From B18-G4 sp032250805 (lineage in GTDB: Bacteria; Bacteroidota; Bacteroidia; Bacteroidales; B18-G4), in NCBI GenBank assembly GCA_032250805.1, contig JAVVEM010000060.1, positions 1 through 10,482 on the forward strand: DNA of 10,482 nucleotides, written 5' to 3'. Positions 1-6,958 of this stretch are shown one piece after another; the first letter of the stretch is position 1, and each line of letters opens with the position of its first letter. The position numbers and the translations under genes are program-made. Below the pieces are notes generated by a model. That model was not told where the DNA came from. It searched no databases and saw only the letters and a list, made by a program, of their open reading frames with translations.

Positions 1-97
1 ATTTTTTTAAGGGCTTACCGGGGCGGTCAACGGATTAAGATTTTATACACTGTTATTAGAATTGGATAAAATAATCTATCTTGGGTTATTCAGTGAT

Positions 98-118
98 ATG
101 AAGAACAATAAAAAATAA
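98..118 (+). other. In-frame ATG stub upstream of the GH38 gene (MKNNKK-stop)
   Basis: ATG at 98 is in the same frame as the GH38 gene and reads M-K-N-N-K-K before a TAA at 116-118; the GH38 frame then continues with CCT and the GTG at 122. A lysine-rich start like this is typical of a signal-peptide n-region. It may be the ancestral start cut off by a nonsense change in an A-rich run, a sequencing error, or chance. The rest of bases 1-121 shows no convincing gene or consensus promoter. Confidence 0.3.
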
Positions 119-121
119 CCT

Positions 122-3100
122 GTGAAGACATTTATCCCTTTAAGTATGAGATTAATATTCTGTATAACACTATTTATCCTGGTGTTAGCTGCCGGAAATT
201 TGAAAGCACATGAGACCGCCGGGAAAAATCAAATTCATAGTGTAAATGTGAATTACTCATTATACCGGATCTGTAAGAACGACCTGGAAGGCTTCTACTC
301 CCAGATAAGCGGTGGAGTGTATTCCTACCCTTCGCTGAGAGACGATATCAGCCAGGCAATGATTACCAGGGCTTCAACAGGTAAGGCAGGCTTCGAATTT
401 CTAACCTCAACAGTTCCGGCTGATTATAAGGCTGAAACGATAAACTTCTTTTTCTATTCTGATATTGACCTGAACAACCTGGAGCCTTATGATATTACCG
501 TAAACGGCAAAGCATTGCTAAGCTTTGCCCCCGATGAAAATGGAAATCTTCAGATTATTGAAAACCCCGGAAATGGGGATGCCAGGTATTATTTGTATCG
601 CAGAGACGGCAATGGAGATGGCGTTGGAGCATTTCGCCTGGGTGTCCCTGCCAGGATGGTGAAAAAAGGTGAAAAGGCCGAAATCTCCGTTACTGGCAGG
701 GCTAAAGGCTCAAATGCATGGTTCATGCTGTTTAAAGTGCCCAGTGCCATTAAATGGTTAAGCAGCGCAGCATTAAATGATGTGTCGTTTTCTGTAAGAC
801 AATTTAACGAAAAACTACTGGTTGATGCCCCGGCACACCTGGCAGGGCAGGAAGTGTACCTTGTATCCGATGGTGTGAAAAGTGAGACCGCAACATTCAA
901 GCTCCAGGGGGAGATTGCTAAAGCAGCTGTAAATGCTGCAGTACCCGCAAAATCATTTCAGATAATATATGGGGATGATGTATATACGGTTGAAATAGAA
1001 AATGGCGACGGAAACATAAACGAGAATATTGTCAGGGGCAATTATTTCTATATGTCGCATGCACATGTTCACAATGGCTGGACAGCTGAATTTACAAAGC
1101 GTTACCGGCCTGATTTTTACAGTGCCTATGAACCATTCTTTGAGAGTAAATATGAAAAAGGCCTCGTCTCGCTTATGAACTCCAGTCACCAGGATATTGC
1201 CTGGGTCGACAATCCCGGGGCCTGTATTATTATGCGCGACACCCTGTTGCTTACACCGATTATTAAAGATGCTTTTGCGCGAAAGGATTATGGTTTTGAT
1301 ATTGAGAACGGACTGATGCTAAGAGAATACCTTGAACGTCATCCCGGCTCACAGGCAAAAATAACAGAGCTGCTGAACCGGAAACTGCTTTCCGTTGGAG
1401 CTACTTACAATTGCCCCTACGAGGATATGTACGATGGCGAGGACCTGGTGCGCCAGCTCTACCTGGGAAAACTATGGGTGAAGAAGAACTTTGGCGGATA
1501 TGATTCGAAAGTTTACTGGAATGTTGATGTTCCTGGAAAAACGATGCAGTTCCCACAGATACTTAAAAAAGCAGGTGTCGACTATATGGTTATCAGCCGG
1601 CATGCCAGGGGCCTCACATACTGGGCAAGTCCCGACGGAAGTACGGTATTTACATATTCTCCGGGGCATTATGGTGAAGACCTTAACCATCTTTCCAAAG
1701 ATCCTGGAGACCAGGTAAAATATGGCGCCGAGCAGGTTGTATGGTGGAGCCCTTACTTTGAAGAAGGAAAAACACATACACCCCTTCTGTCAAGCCAGGA
1801 TATGCTGCCGGCTATTGATTACTCCGATTTTATCAATACCTGGAATACAACAGATAATGTGCTTGATGAAAACAGCAAGGAACAAAAGGTGTATTTCCCT
1901 CACATGGAGTTAATGACAATGGATGAGTTTATGCCCCTGGCTGAACAGTATACCTCAAACATTGACACAATAAGGGGCGAACGTCCCAACGTCTGGGTTT
2001 ATATTCACGGCCCGGCACACCACGATGCCCTGAGTGCCAGCCGGAAAGCATCCAAACTATTGCCCGCAGCCGAGAAATTTTTAACCATAGCATCGCTTAT
2101 CGATGAAGAAAAAATGCCATACCCCTATGACGAGCTGGATGCCGGATGGCAGGCAAAAATATACCCCGACCATGGCTGGGGCGGACACGACGGAGACATT
2201 ACCGATAATTTATTTAAGGAAAGCTTGCTTGAATCGCAGGTTATTGGAGAGAGACTATTGGATAAGGCCACCAATTTTATTGCTCAGAGGGTTAAAACCC
2301 AGGAGAAAAAGGGAATTCCGGTGGTTCTTTTCAACAGCCTCTCATGGGAAAGAACCGATCCTGTAAGGATTAGTCTCGATCTCCCGCAAGGTAAGGCACA
2401 GGGTCTCAGTGTAATAACTTCTGATAAGAAAGAAGTACCTGTGCAATTTGCGCAGGTCACAAAACATTCTGACGGAAGTATCGATCATGCCGATCTTGTT
2501 TTTATCGCTGAAAATATTCCATCTCTTGGTTACAAAACCTACTATGTAAAACCCGGGATGAAGAGTAATATCCCTAATGAAGCTCCTGCATACAAGCCGG
2601 TATATGAAAACAACTTCTACAAAGTGACATTTGCCGATGGAGGCATTGAACAGGTGTATGACAAGGAATTGAAGAGAAACCTCTTTTCAACCGGGCTGTT
2701 TAAAGTAGGTGAGATCTTTACATTACAATCTGAAGGAAATGGCGCAGGCGAATTCGGCGATGTGCAGCAGCCTTTTATGAAGGATTTCGACCGGGTAGGA
2801 GTCCACGGTGCCGGGTGGGAACTGGTAGAGGAAGGAAATGTATATTCGACCTATAAACTGGTGCAGGACATTAAACATGCCAGGGTTGAACAAAAAGTGA
2901 TCATCTACCATCAGTTAAAACGCATACAGTTCAACAACAAACTATTAAACTGGGATGGAACATTATATCGGGAGTTCAGGACTGCTTACCCGGTGGCCAC
3001 AAAAAATTCAAGCATAAAACACGAAGTTCCGTTTGGAACCGTCGAAGTAGGTAAAGATGAAATTAAGAGTGCCGGAGAACGCTACACAGCTCTCTGTAAG

Positions 3101-3682
3101 GATGTACACCCCAGGGCAATTATGGATTGGATCTCGGCTGGCGATAATGATATTTGTATTACAGTAAGCTCTTCAGTTGCCGCTGCCGACTGGCTTAACC
3201 CGGCACAACCTGGCGATACAGACCTGCTGCAACACGTTTTACTGGCAAGCAGAACATCTTGCCACTGGGAAGGAAACGAATATTCGCAGGCAGGAAACCA
3301 TGCATACAGCCATGTGCTGACTTCAAATATGGCGGGTGATAGCGAGGGCTCAAGAATATCAAAACAGTTTAACGATCCAGTTAAGGTGATTGTAAACCCC
3401 GAAAAGTCAGCTAAGGCAAATCTGGCTGAAGAAATGGAATTCTTTAGTATTGACACTGATAATGTTATTGTTTCCGCTATTAAAAAAGCTGAAGATGGTG
3501 AAGGGCTTGTAGTGCGCCTGTACGAAGCTGAAGGTAAAGAATCAGAAGTACATCTGGGATCATACTTCAGCCTGGGAAACCTGGAAAAAACCAGTATCAT
3601 TGAAGAAAACCCGGTAGCAATCGGTAAGATTGAAATTAAACCATTCGGTATTGAAACCTACAGGCTGCATGTAAAAAACTGA
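122..3682 (+). CDS. Secreted GH38-family alpha-mannosidase-like glycoside hydrolase
   Basis: Probable retaining, metal-dependent alpha-mannosidase acting in the periplasm or outside the cell on alpha-mannosides. Seen: a hydrophobic signal peptide ending near LKA-H at about residue 29; an N-terminal beta-rich extension of about 320 residues; then the GH38 catalytic domain with H356-Q-D358, the WNVD469 nucleophile motif and H633-H634-D-A. H356, D358, D469 and H634 match the zinc-site residues of Golgi mannosidase II (H90, D92, D204, H471), and the 358-to-469 spacing is nearly identical. The C-terminal beta domain begins at about F737-N-S-L-S-W742. At 1186 residues it is long for GH38 because of the N-terminal extension. 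The start is uncertain: GTG at 122, or ATG at 146, which leaves a complete shorter signal peptide. No clear ribosome binding site is visible. The next gene follows after 36 bases. Family assignment is firm; mannose linkage specificity is not determinable here. Confidence 0.93.
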   Translation: MKTFIPLSMRLIFCITLFILVLAAGNLKAHETAGKNQIHSVNVNYSLYRICKNDLEGFYSQISGGVYSYPSLRDDISQAMITRASTGKAGFEFLTSTVPADYKAETINFFFYSDIDLNNLEPYDITVNGKALLSFAPDENGNLQIIENPGNGDARYYLYRRDGNGDGVGAFRLGVPARMVKKGEKAEISVTGRAKGSNAWFMLFKVPSAIKWLSSAALNDVSFSVRQFNEKLLVDAPAHLAGQEVYLVSDGVKSETATFKLQGEIAKAAVNAAVPAKSFQIIYGDDVYTVEIENGDGNINENIVRGNYFYMSHAHVHNGWTAEFTKRYRPDFYSAYEPFFESKYEKGLVSLMNSSHQDIAWVDNPGACIIMRDTLLLTPIIKDAFARKDYGFDIENGLMLREYLERHPGSQAKITELLNRKLLSVGATYNCPYEDMYDGEDLVRQLYLGKLWVKKNFGGYDSKVYWNVDVPGKTMQFPQILKKAGVDYMVISRHARGLTYWASPDGSTVFTYSPGHYGEDLNHLSKDPGDQVKYGAEQVVWWSPYFEEGKTHTPLLSSQDMLPAIDYSDFINTWNTTDNVLDENSKEQKVYFPHMELMTMDEFMPLAEQYTSNIDTIRGERPNVWVYIHGPAHHDALSASRKASKLLPAAEKFLTIASLIDEEKMPYPYDELDAGWQAKIYPDHGWGGHDGDITDNLFKESLLESQVIGERLLDKATNFIAQRVKTQEKKGIPVVLFNSLSWERTDPVRISLDLPQGKAQGLSVITSDKKEVPVQFAQVTKHSDGSIDHADLVFIAENIPSLGYKTYYVKPGMKSNIPNEAPAYKPVYENNFYKVTFADGGIEQVYDKELKRNLFSTGLFKVGEIFTLQSEGNGAGEFGDVQQPFMKDFDRVGVHGAGWELVEEGNVYSTYKLVQDIKHARVEQKVIIYHQLKRIQFNNKLLNWDGTLYREFRTAYPVATKNSSIKHEVPFGTVEVGKDEIKSAGERYTALCKDVHPRAIMDWISAGDNDICITVSSSVAAADWLNPAQPGDTDLLQHVLLASRTSCHWEGNEYSQAGNHAYSHVLTSNMAGDSEGSRISKQFNDPVKVIVNPEKSAKANLAEEMEFFSIDTDNVIVSAIKKAEDGEGLVVRLYEAEGKESEVHLGSYFSLGNLEKTSIIEENPVAIGKIEIKPFGIETYRLHVKN

Positions 3683-3687
3683 TGCCG

Positions 3688-3718
3688 CCTGAATATCTAT
3701 ACACTTAAACTATTCAGG
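3688..3718 (+). promoter_or_regulatory. Inverted repeat abutting the start codon of the glycosidase lipoprotein gene
   Basis: CCTGAATA (3688-3695) and TATTCAGG (3711-3718) are perfect reverse complements separated by 15 bases. The right arm ends on the base before the ATG at 3719 and contains the only AGG near it. In mRNA this would form an 8-bp hairpin in the 36-base gap after the GH38 stop codon. It could hide the translation start until a ribosome from the GH38 gene melts it (coupling), or be a processing or protein-binding site. No T-run follows, so it is not a standard terminator. Confidence 0.5.
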
Positions 3719-5014
3719 ATGAAATTATCACACCTCATATTAATTATAATGCTCCTTGCCGGCTGTACGGGCAATCCGTCACGGGAGGCCTCTCTGAAAG
3801 AGCAAATTGAAAACAATGAGTACTTTGCATTTACCAAAAACAAGGCGCTGGAGGTTGTGAAAACCGGTTTCAACGCCGGTGATGGATATGGAGAGGTGTG
3901 GATTCGTGATTACAACACTTTTATCGAACTATCGGCTGAAGTTTATACCGGTGAAACCTTAAAGGAGAACCTGCGTGTATTTCTGAGGCTTCAGGGCGAA
4001 GACGGCAATATTATCGATGGCTTTATTCCAAAAGAAAAGGCCATACAAACCGAAGGTGGTTACAAATATATCTTTAACGACCTGGAACCCGTCTACGCCG
4101 GGCACAAGAATACCGTTGAAACCGACCACGAATCATCCCTTGTGCAGGCTGTATACAAGTATGTAAAGAAGACAGGTGACAACGAATTCCTGGATGAAAA
4201 AGTTGGTGATAAAACTGTTGCACAACGCCTGGAGTGGTCGATGGAATTTCTTTTAAACCATCGCCGGAGCCAGGAGTATGGCCTGGTATGGGGAGCTACC
4301 ACGGCCGACTGGGGCGATGTACAACATTGCCACCCGTGGGGTGTATTTATTACAGAAGATACCAAATTCTGCATCGACATTTACGACAACGCAATGTTGT
4401 TGATAGCCCTTGACAATCTGATGGAACTGGTTCCGGAAACAAAACAGAAATGGCAGGCTATCAGGAAAAGCATAGCTGAAAACACTATGAACTATCTGTG
4501 GGACGAAGAAAACCAAAAGTTTATCCCTCACCTCTACCTTGATGCATCACCCTTCCCGGAAGAATTCGACGAGAATCAAATTTTCTATCATGGAGGAACT
4601 GCTGTTGCCATTGAGGCAGGTCTGCTTTCAAAAGAACAAATTCAAGTTTCACTGGATAAGATGGTGGCCAATGTAGAAGCAGCGGGTGCGGGCTCAATAG
4701 GTTTAACATTAGACCCACCATATCCTGAGGGTTTCTTCGAAAACCAAGGCATGTATCCCTATGGCTACCAGAATGGAGGTGACTGGACCTGGTTTGGAGG
4801 GCGCATGATACAGCAGCTTATTAAAAATGGTTTTATTGAAGATGCTTATGAGCAGATTCAGCCCATGGTTAAAAGGGTGAAAGACAATGATGGTTTTTAT
4901 GAATGGTACACCGTGGATAATAAACCGGAAGGATCTGGAACTTTTCGAGGCTCGGCTGGCGTGCTCTACAGGGCAATTATAATGTTTGAAGAATACGCAG
5001 AAAAACATAAGTAA
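3719..5014 (+). CDS. Lipoprotein, probable (alpha/alpha)6-barrel (six-hairpin) glycosidase
   Basis: Seen: a short signal sequence with lipobox L-A-G-C16, so the mature protein is probably lipid-anchored in the envelope. The body has repeated helix-pair regions with aromatic and acidic clusters: V60-W-I-R-D64, E134-T-D-H-E138, W191-G-A-T-T-A-D-W-G-D200, N352-G-G-D355-W-T-W-F and E395-W-Y. These resemble the active-site style of inverting six-hairpin glycosidases (GH63/GH37/GH78-like), but I cannot place it in one family, and the catalytic acid and base are not assigned. Length is 431 residues. It follows the GH38 gene closely, which suggests cooperative breakdown of a mannose-containing glycan or glycoside. 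The residues after C16 (T-G-N-P-S) do not form an obvious Bacteroidota surface-export signal. Its last ten codons and stop lie inside a 66-bp tandem duplication. The ATG at 3719 is chosen because it begins the signal peptide. Confidence 0.75.
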   Translation: MKLSHLILIIMLLAGCTGNPSREASLKEQIENNEYFAFTKNKALEVVKTGFNAGDGYGEVWIRDYNTFIELSAEVYTGETLKENLRVFLRLQGEDGNIIDGFIPKEKAIQTEGGYKYIFNDLEPVYAGHKNTVETDHESSLVQAVYKYVKKTGDNEFLDEKVGDKTVAQRLEWSMEFLLNHRRSQEYGLVWGATTADWGDVQHCHPWGVFITEDTKFCIDIYDNAMLLIALDNLMELVPETKQKWQAIRKSIAENTMNYLWDEENQKFIPHLYLDASPFPEEFDENQIFYHGGTAVAIEAGLLSKEQIQVSLDKMVANVEAAGAGSIGLTLDPPYPEGFFENQGMYPYGYQNGGDWTWFGGRMIQQLIKNGFIEDAYEQIQPMVKRVKDNDGFYEWYTVDNKPEGSGTFRGSAGVLYRAIIMFEEYAEKHK

Positions 5015-5112
5015 AAAGGAAAACTTTGCCGGCGAGTCTATTTTCAAATGTTTGAAGAATACGCTGAAAAACAAAAGTAAAAAGCAAAACTTTGCCGGCG
5101 AGTCTATTTTCA
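4981..5112 (+). repeat. 66-bp tandem duplication spanning a stop codon
   Basis: Two adjacent 66-base copies, 4981-5046 and 5047-5112, differ at only three sites: A4999/T5065, T5008/A5074 and G5019/C5085. Copy 1 holds the last codons (MFEEYAEKHK) and TAA of the glycosidase lipoprotein gene; copy 2 repeats them in the same frame as MFEEYAEKQK plus TAA. Each copy ends with TTTGCCGGCG and a T-rich tract, and in copy 2 that TTTG forms the -33 box of the prfC promoter. The exact boundaries suggest a fairly recent duplication by slippage or unequal recombination. Confidence 0.97.
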
Positions 5113-5121
5113 TTAGCTTTG
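5091..5121 (+). promoter_or_regulatory. Consensus Bacteroidota promoter upstream of prfC
   Basis: TTTG at 5091-5094, 19 bases, then TAGCTTTG at 5114-5121. This fits the Bacteroidota sigma-ABfr consensus (TTTG or TTG, about 19 bases, TAnnTTTG) exactly. Transcription would begin at about 5125-5129, giving a leader of about 165 bases before prfC. The -33 box lies within the second copy of the 66-bp duplication; the -7 box lies just beyond it. Confidence 0.7.
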
Positions 5122-5130
5122 CAGTTCGAA

Positions 5131-5175
5131 ATGAATAACAGGATATCGAAATATTGCGGTATTACTCCACCATGA
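5131..5175 (+). CDS. Possible leader peptide uORF1 of prfC, ending Pro-Pro-UGA
   Basis: ATG at 5131 opens a 14-codon frame, MNNRISKYCGITPP, ending CCA-CCA-TGA. It lies only a few bases after the predicted transcription start, so it would be almost leaderless. Its TGA overlaps the ATG of the next tiny frame (ATGA at 5172-5175). C-terminal proline before a stop slows termination in known cases such as E. coli TnaC, where RF3 affects the outcome. No evidence of expression beyond position and arrangement; it may be chance. Confidence 0.28.
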   Translation: MNNRISKYCGITPP

Positions 5176-5219
5176 TCTATATGGTCCGGGTGGCGCAAGG
5201 CAGTGCGCCAACAGCATAA
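5172..5219 (+). CDS. Possible leader peptide uORF2 of prfC
   Basis: ATG at 5172 overlaps the stop of uORF1 and opens 15 codons, MIYMVRVAQGSAPTA, ending TAA at 5217-5219. A 7-bp hairpin lies inside its second half, so ribosomes translating it would unfold that hairpin. It ends 75 bases before the prfC start. No homology is recognised; its significance depends entirely on the leader arrangement. Confidence 0.22.
   Translation: MIYMVRVAQGSAPTA
5191..5210 (+). promoter_or_regulatory. GC-rich hairpin in the prfC leader
   Basis: TGGCGCA (5191-5197) and TGCGCCA (5204-5210) are perfect reverse complements around the 6-base loop AGGCAG. This is a stable 7-bp stem in the untranslated leader of prfC. 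No T-run follows, so it is not a classical intrinsic terminator; it may be a leader element or a factor-binding site. Confidence 0.55.
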
Positions 5220-5294
5220 ACGCATTACTGCCAATCCCGTATTTTACATTTTTACTTACACGGGTGCCCGAATGGCATCCAATAATCAGCACTT

Positions 5295-6914
5295 ATGGAC
5301 ATAAAAGCGGAAATAAACCGTAGAAGAACATTTGCCATCATATCCCACCCCGATGCCGGCAAAACAACCCTTACAGAAAAACTACTCCTCCTGGGCGGGG
5401 CAATACAGATAGCCGGCGCTGTAAAAAACAATAAGATCAAAAAAACGGCCACATCCGATTTTCTTGAGATAGAAAAACAACGTGGTATTTCTGTGGCTAC
5501 ATCGGTAATGACCTTTGATTATAAAGGAATAAGGATAAATATACTTGACACACCCGGACATAAGGACTTTGCTGAAGATACTTACCGCACACTAACAGCA
5601 GTGGACAGTGTAATCCTTGTTGTGGACAGTGTGAAAGGTGTGGAGGAACAGACCAGGAAACTGATGGAGGTTTGCCGCATGAGAGCAACGCCTGTAATTA
5701 TTTTTATCAATAAAATGGACAGGGAAAGCAAAGATCCCTTCGACCTCCTGGAAGAGCTGGAAGACGAACTGAAAATTGCCACCTGTCCCTTTACATGGCC
5801 ACTTGGCAGCGGTAACAGGTTTAAAGGCGTATATAACCTGCCAGGCGAAAGTATTCAGCTTTATGAGCCCGAAAAAACGGCCAGACCGGAAATACTTTTA
5901 AGCACCAAAAACATAGAAGACCCTGCGCTGCGGCACTTTGTTGGACAGGAACAAATAAAGATCTTGTGGGATGAGATTGACATGCTCGGGGATCTGTATG
6001 AATCATTTAATAAAAACCTTTACCTGCAGGGATACCTGGCCCCGGTTTTTTTTGGCAGTGCCCTGAACAATTTTGGTATACCCGATCTGCTTGAGACTTT
6101 CATAGATATTGCCCCCCACCCCTCAAGTACCGGTACCCTGGAAAGGATAGTCGGGGAGGAAGAAGAAAAATTCAGCGGCTTTGTTTTTAAGATACATGCC
6201 AATATAGACCCCAGGCACAGAAACCGTATGGCTTTCCTGCGTGTCTCCTCGGGAAAGTTCGAACGTAACAAAATGTACTACCATACACGCCTTATGAAGA
6301 AAATGCGTTTCGCTGCCCCTGCGACTTTCATGGCAAATACTAAAAATACTGTGGATGAGGCATTCCCGGGCGATGTTATTGGCCTTTATGATACAGGGAA
6401 CCTGAAGATAGGCGATAGCCTTACAGAGGGCGAAGATTTACATTTCACCGGCATTCCCAGCTTTTCACCCGAAATATTGAAAGAGGTTGTAAATAAAGAC
6501 CCTTTTAAAGCCAAACAGCTTGAAAAGGGAGTCAGGCAGCTAACGGAAGAAGGGCTGGCACAATTATTTATCCAGCAACCGGGTAACCGCAAAATAATCG
6601 GTACGGTGGGTGAACTCCAGTTTGATGTGATCAAGTTCAGGCTGGAGCACGAGTATGGCGCTAAATGTGATTTAAGGACTCTGCCTTTTACAAAGGCCTT
6701 ATGGCTTACATCTGACAATGAAAAGGAACTGCAGATAATGCTCGATAAACGCTCCCACTCCATAGCTTTTGATAAAGCAAATATCCCGGTTTTTCTTGCT
6801 GAAAGCGAATGGATGCTCGGGATGGTCAAAGAAACACATCCGGGGATCCGCTTTCACAACACCTCTGAGCTGAAGGCTCAAAAGGAATTGATCAGCTATG
6901 ATAATGTGCAATAA
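5295..6914 (+). CDS. prfC: Peptide chain release factor 3 (RF3)
   Basis: Cytosolic translational GTPase that speeds removal of RF1/RF2 from the ribosome after peptide release. Seen: the P-loop S17-H-P-D-A-G-K23-T-T, switch region around E60-K-Q-R-G-I-S-V, D85-T-P-G-H89, and N139-K-M-D142, all in the RF3 pattern (SHPDAGKTT, and the I-N-K-M-D-R stretch). Beta-barrel domain II follows at about 300-390, and the C-terminal RF3 domain at about 395-539. Length of 539 residues fits the family (about 530). There is no Shine-Dalgarno site before the ATG at 5295, as is common in Bacteroidota; the RF3 N-terminus aligns well with this start. It has its own consensus promoter and a structured leader of about 165 bases. 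No broken motifs were found. Confidence 0.98.
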   Translation: MDIKAEINRRRTFAIISHPDAGKTTLTEKLLLLGGAIQIAGAVKNNKIKKTATSDFLEIEKQRGISVATSVMTFDYKGIRINILDTPGHKDFAEDTYRTLTAVDSVILVVDSVKGVEEQTRKLMEVCRMRATPVIIFINKMDRESKDPFDLLEELEDELKIATCPFTWPLGSGNRFKGVYNLPGESIQLYEPEKTARPEILLSTKNIEDPALRHFVGQEQIKILWDEIDMLGDLYESFNKNLYLQGYLAPVFFGSALNNFGIPDLLETFIDIAPHPSSTGTLERIVGEEEEKFSGFVFKIHANIDPRHRNRMAFLRVSSGKFERNKMYYHTRLMKKMRFAAPATFMANTKNTVDEAFPGDVIGLYDTGNLKIGDSLTEGEDLHFTGIPSFSPEILKEVVNKDPFKAKQLEKGVRQLTEEGLAQLFIQQPGNRKIIGTVGELQFDVIKFRLEHEYGAKCDLRTLPFTKALWLTSDNEKELQIMLDKRSHSIAFDKANIPVFLAESEWMLGMVKETHPGIRFHNTSELKAQKELISYDNVQ

Positions 6915-6945
6915 TGCATTTTATAAATAAACCCGAAAAAGATTA

Positions 6946-6951
6946 GAAGGA
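6946..6951 (+). promoter_or_regulatory. Shine-Dalgarno-like site of the methyltransferase gene
   Basis: GAAGGA lies 7 bases before the ATG at 6959. It stands out because the other starts in this window lack such a site, and it supports 6959 as the start. Confidence 0.6.
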
Positions 6952-6958
6952 AAGTAAT

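Noticed and set aside
1..69. Open frame from the left edge (22 codons, ending TAA at 67) as the tail of an upstream gene
   Set aside because: Too short to identify and no recognisable motif; chance is likely.
3082..3600. 172-codon minus-strand open frame inside the GH38 gene
   Set aside because: Antisense shadow of a well-supported coding region with no family-like features or start context.
5100..5160. TTCGAA-containing stretch as part of a tRNA
   Set aside because: No acceptor, anticodon or D-arm pairing around the T-loop-like sequence.
4709..5234. Two minus-strand frames with repeated peptides KIDSPAKF and ENRLAGKV
   Set aside because: The peptide repetition simply comes from reading the 66-bp DNA duplication on the other strand; no independent coding signal.
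5236..5270. CCCGT...ACGGG and CGGGTGCCCG as leader hairpins before prfC
   Set aside because: The first has a 5-bp stem with a 19-base loop and the second a 2-base loop; neither is convincing as structure.
6386..6829. 147-codon minus-strand open frame inside prfC
   Set aside because: Antisense shadow; low-complexity Ser/Leu-rich translation without motifs.
6901..6918. Short direct repeat ATAATGTGCA / ATAATGCA across the prfC stop codon
   Set aside because: Only about 8-10 bases with one gap; could be chance, so not counted as a third stop-spanning duplication.
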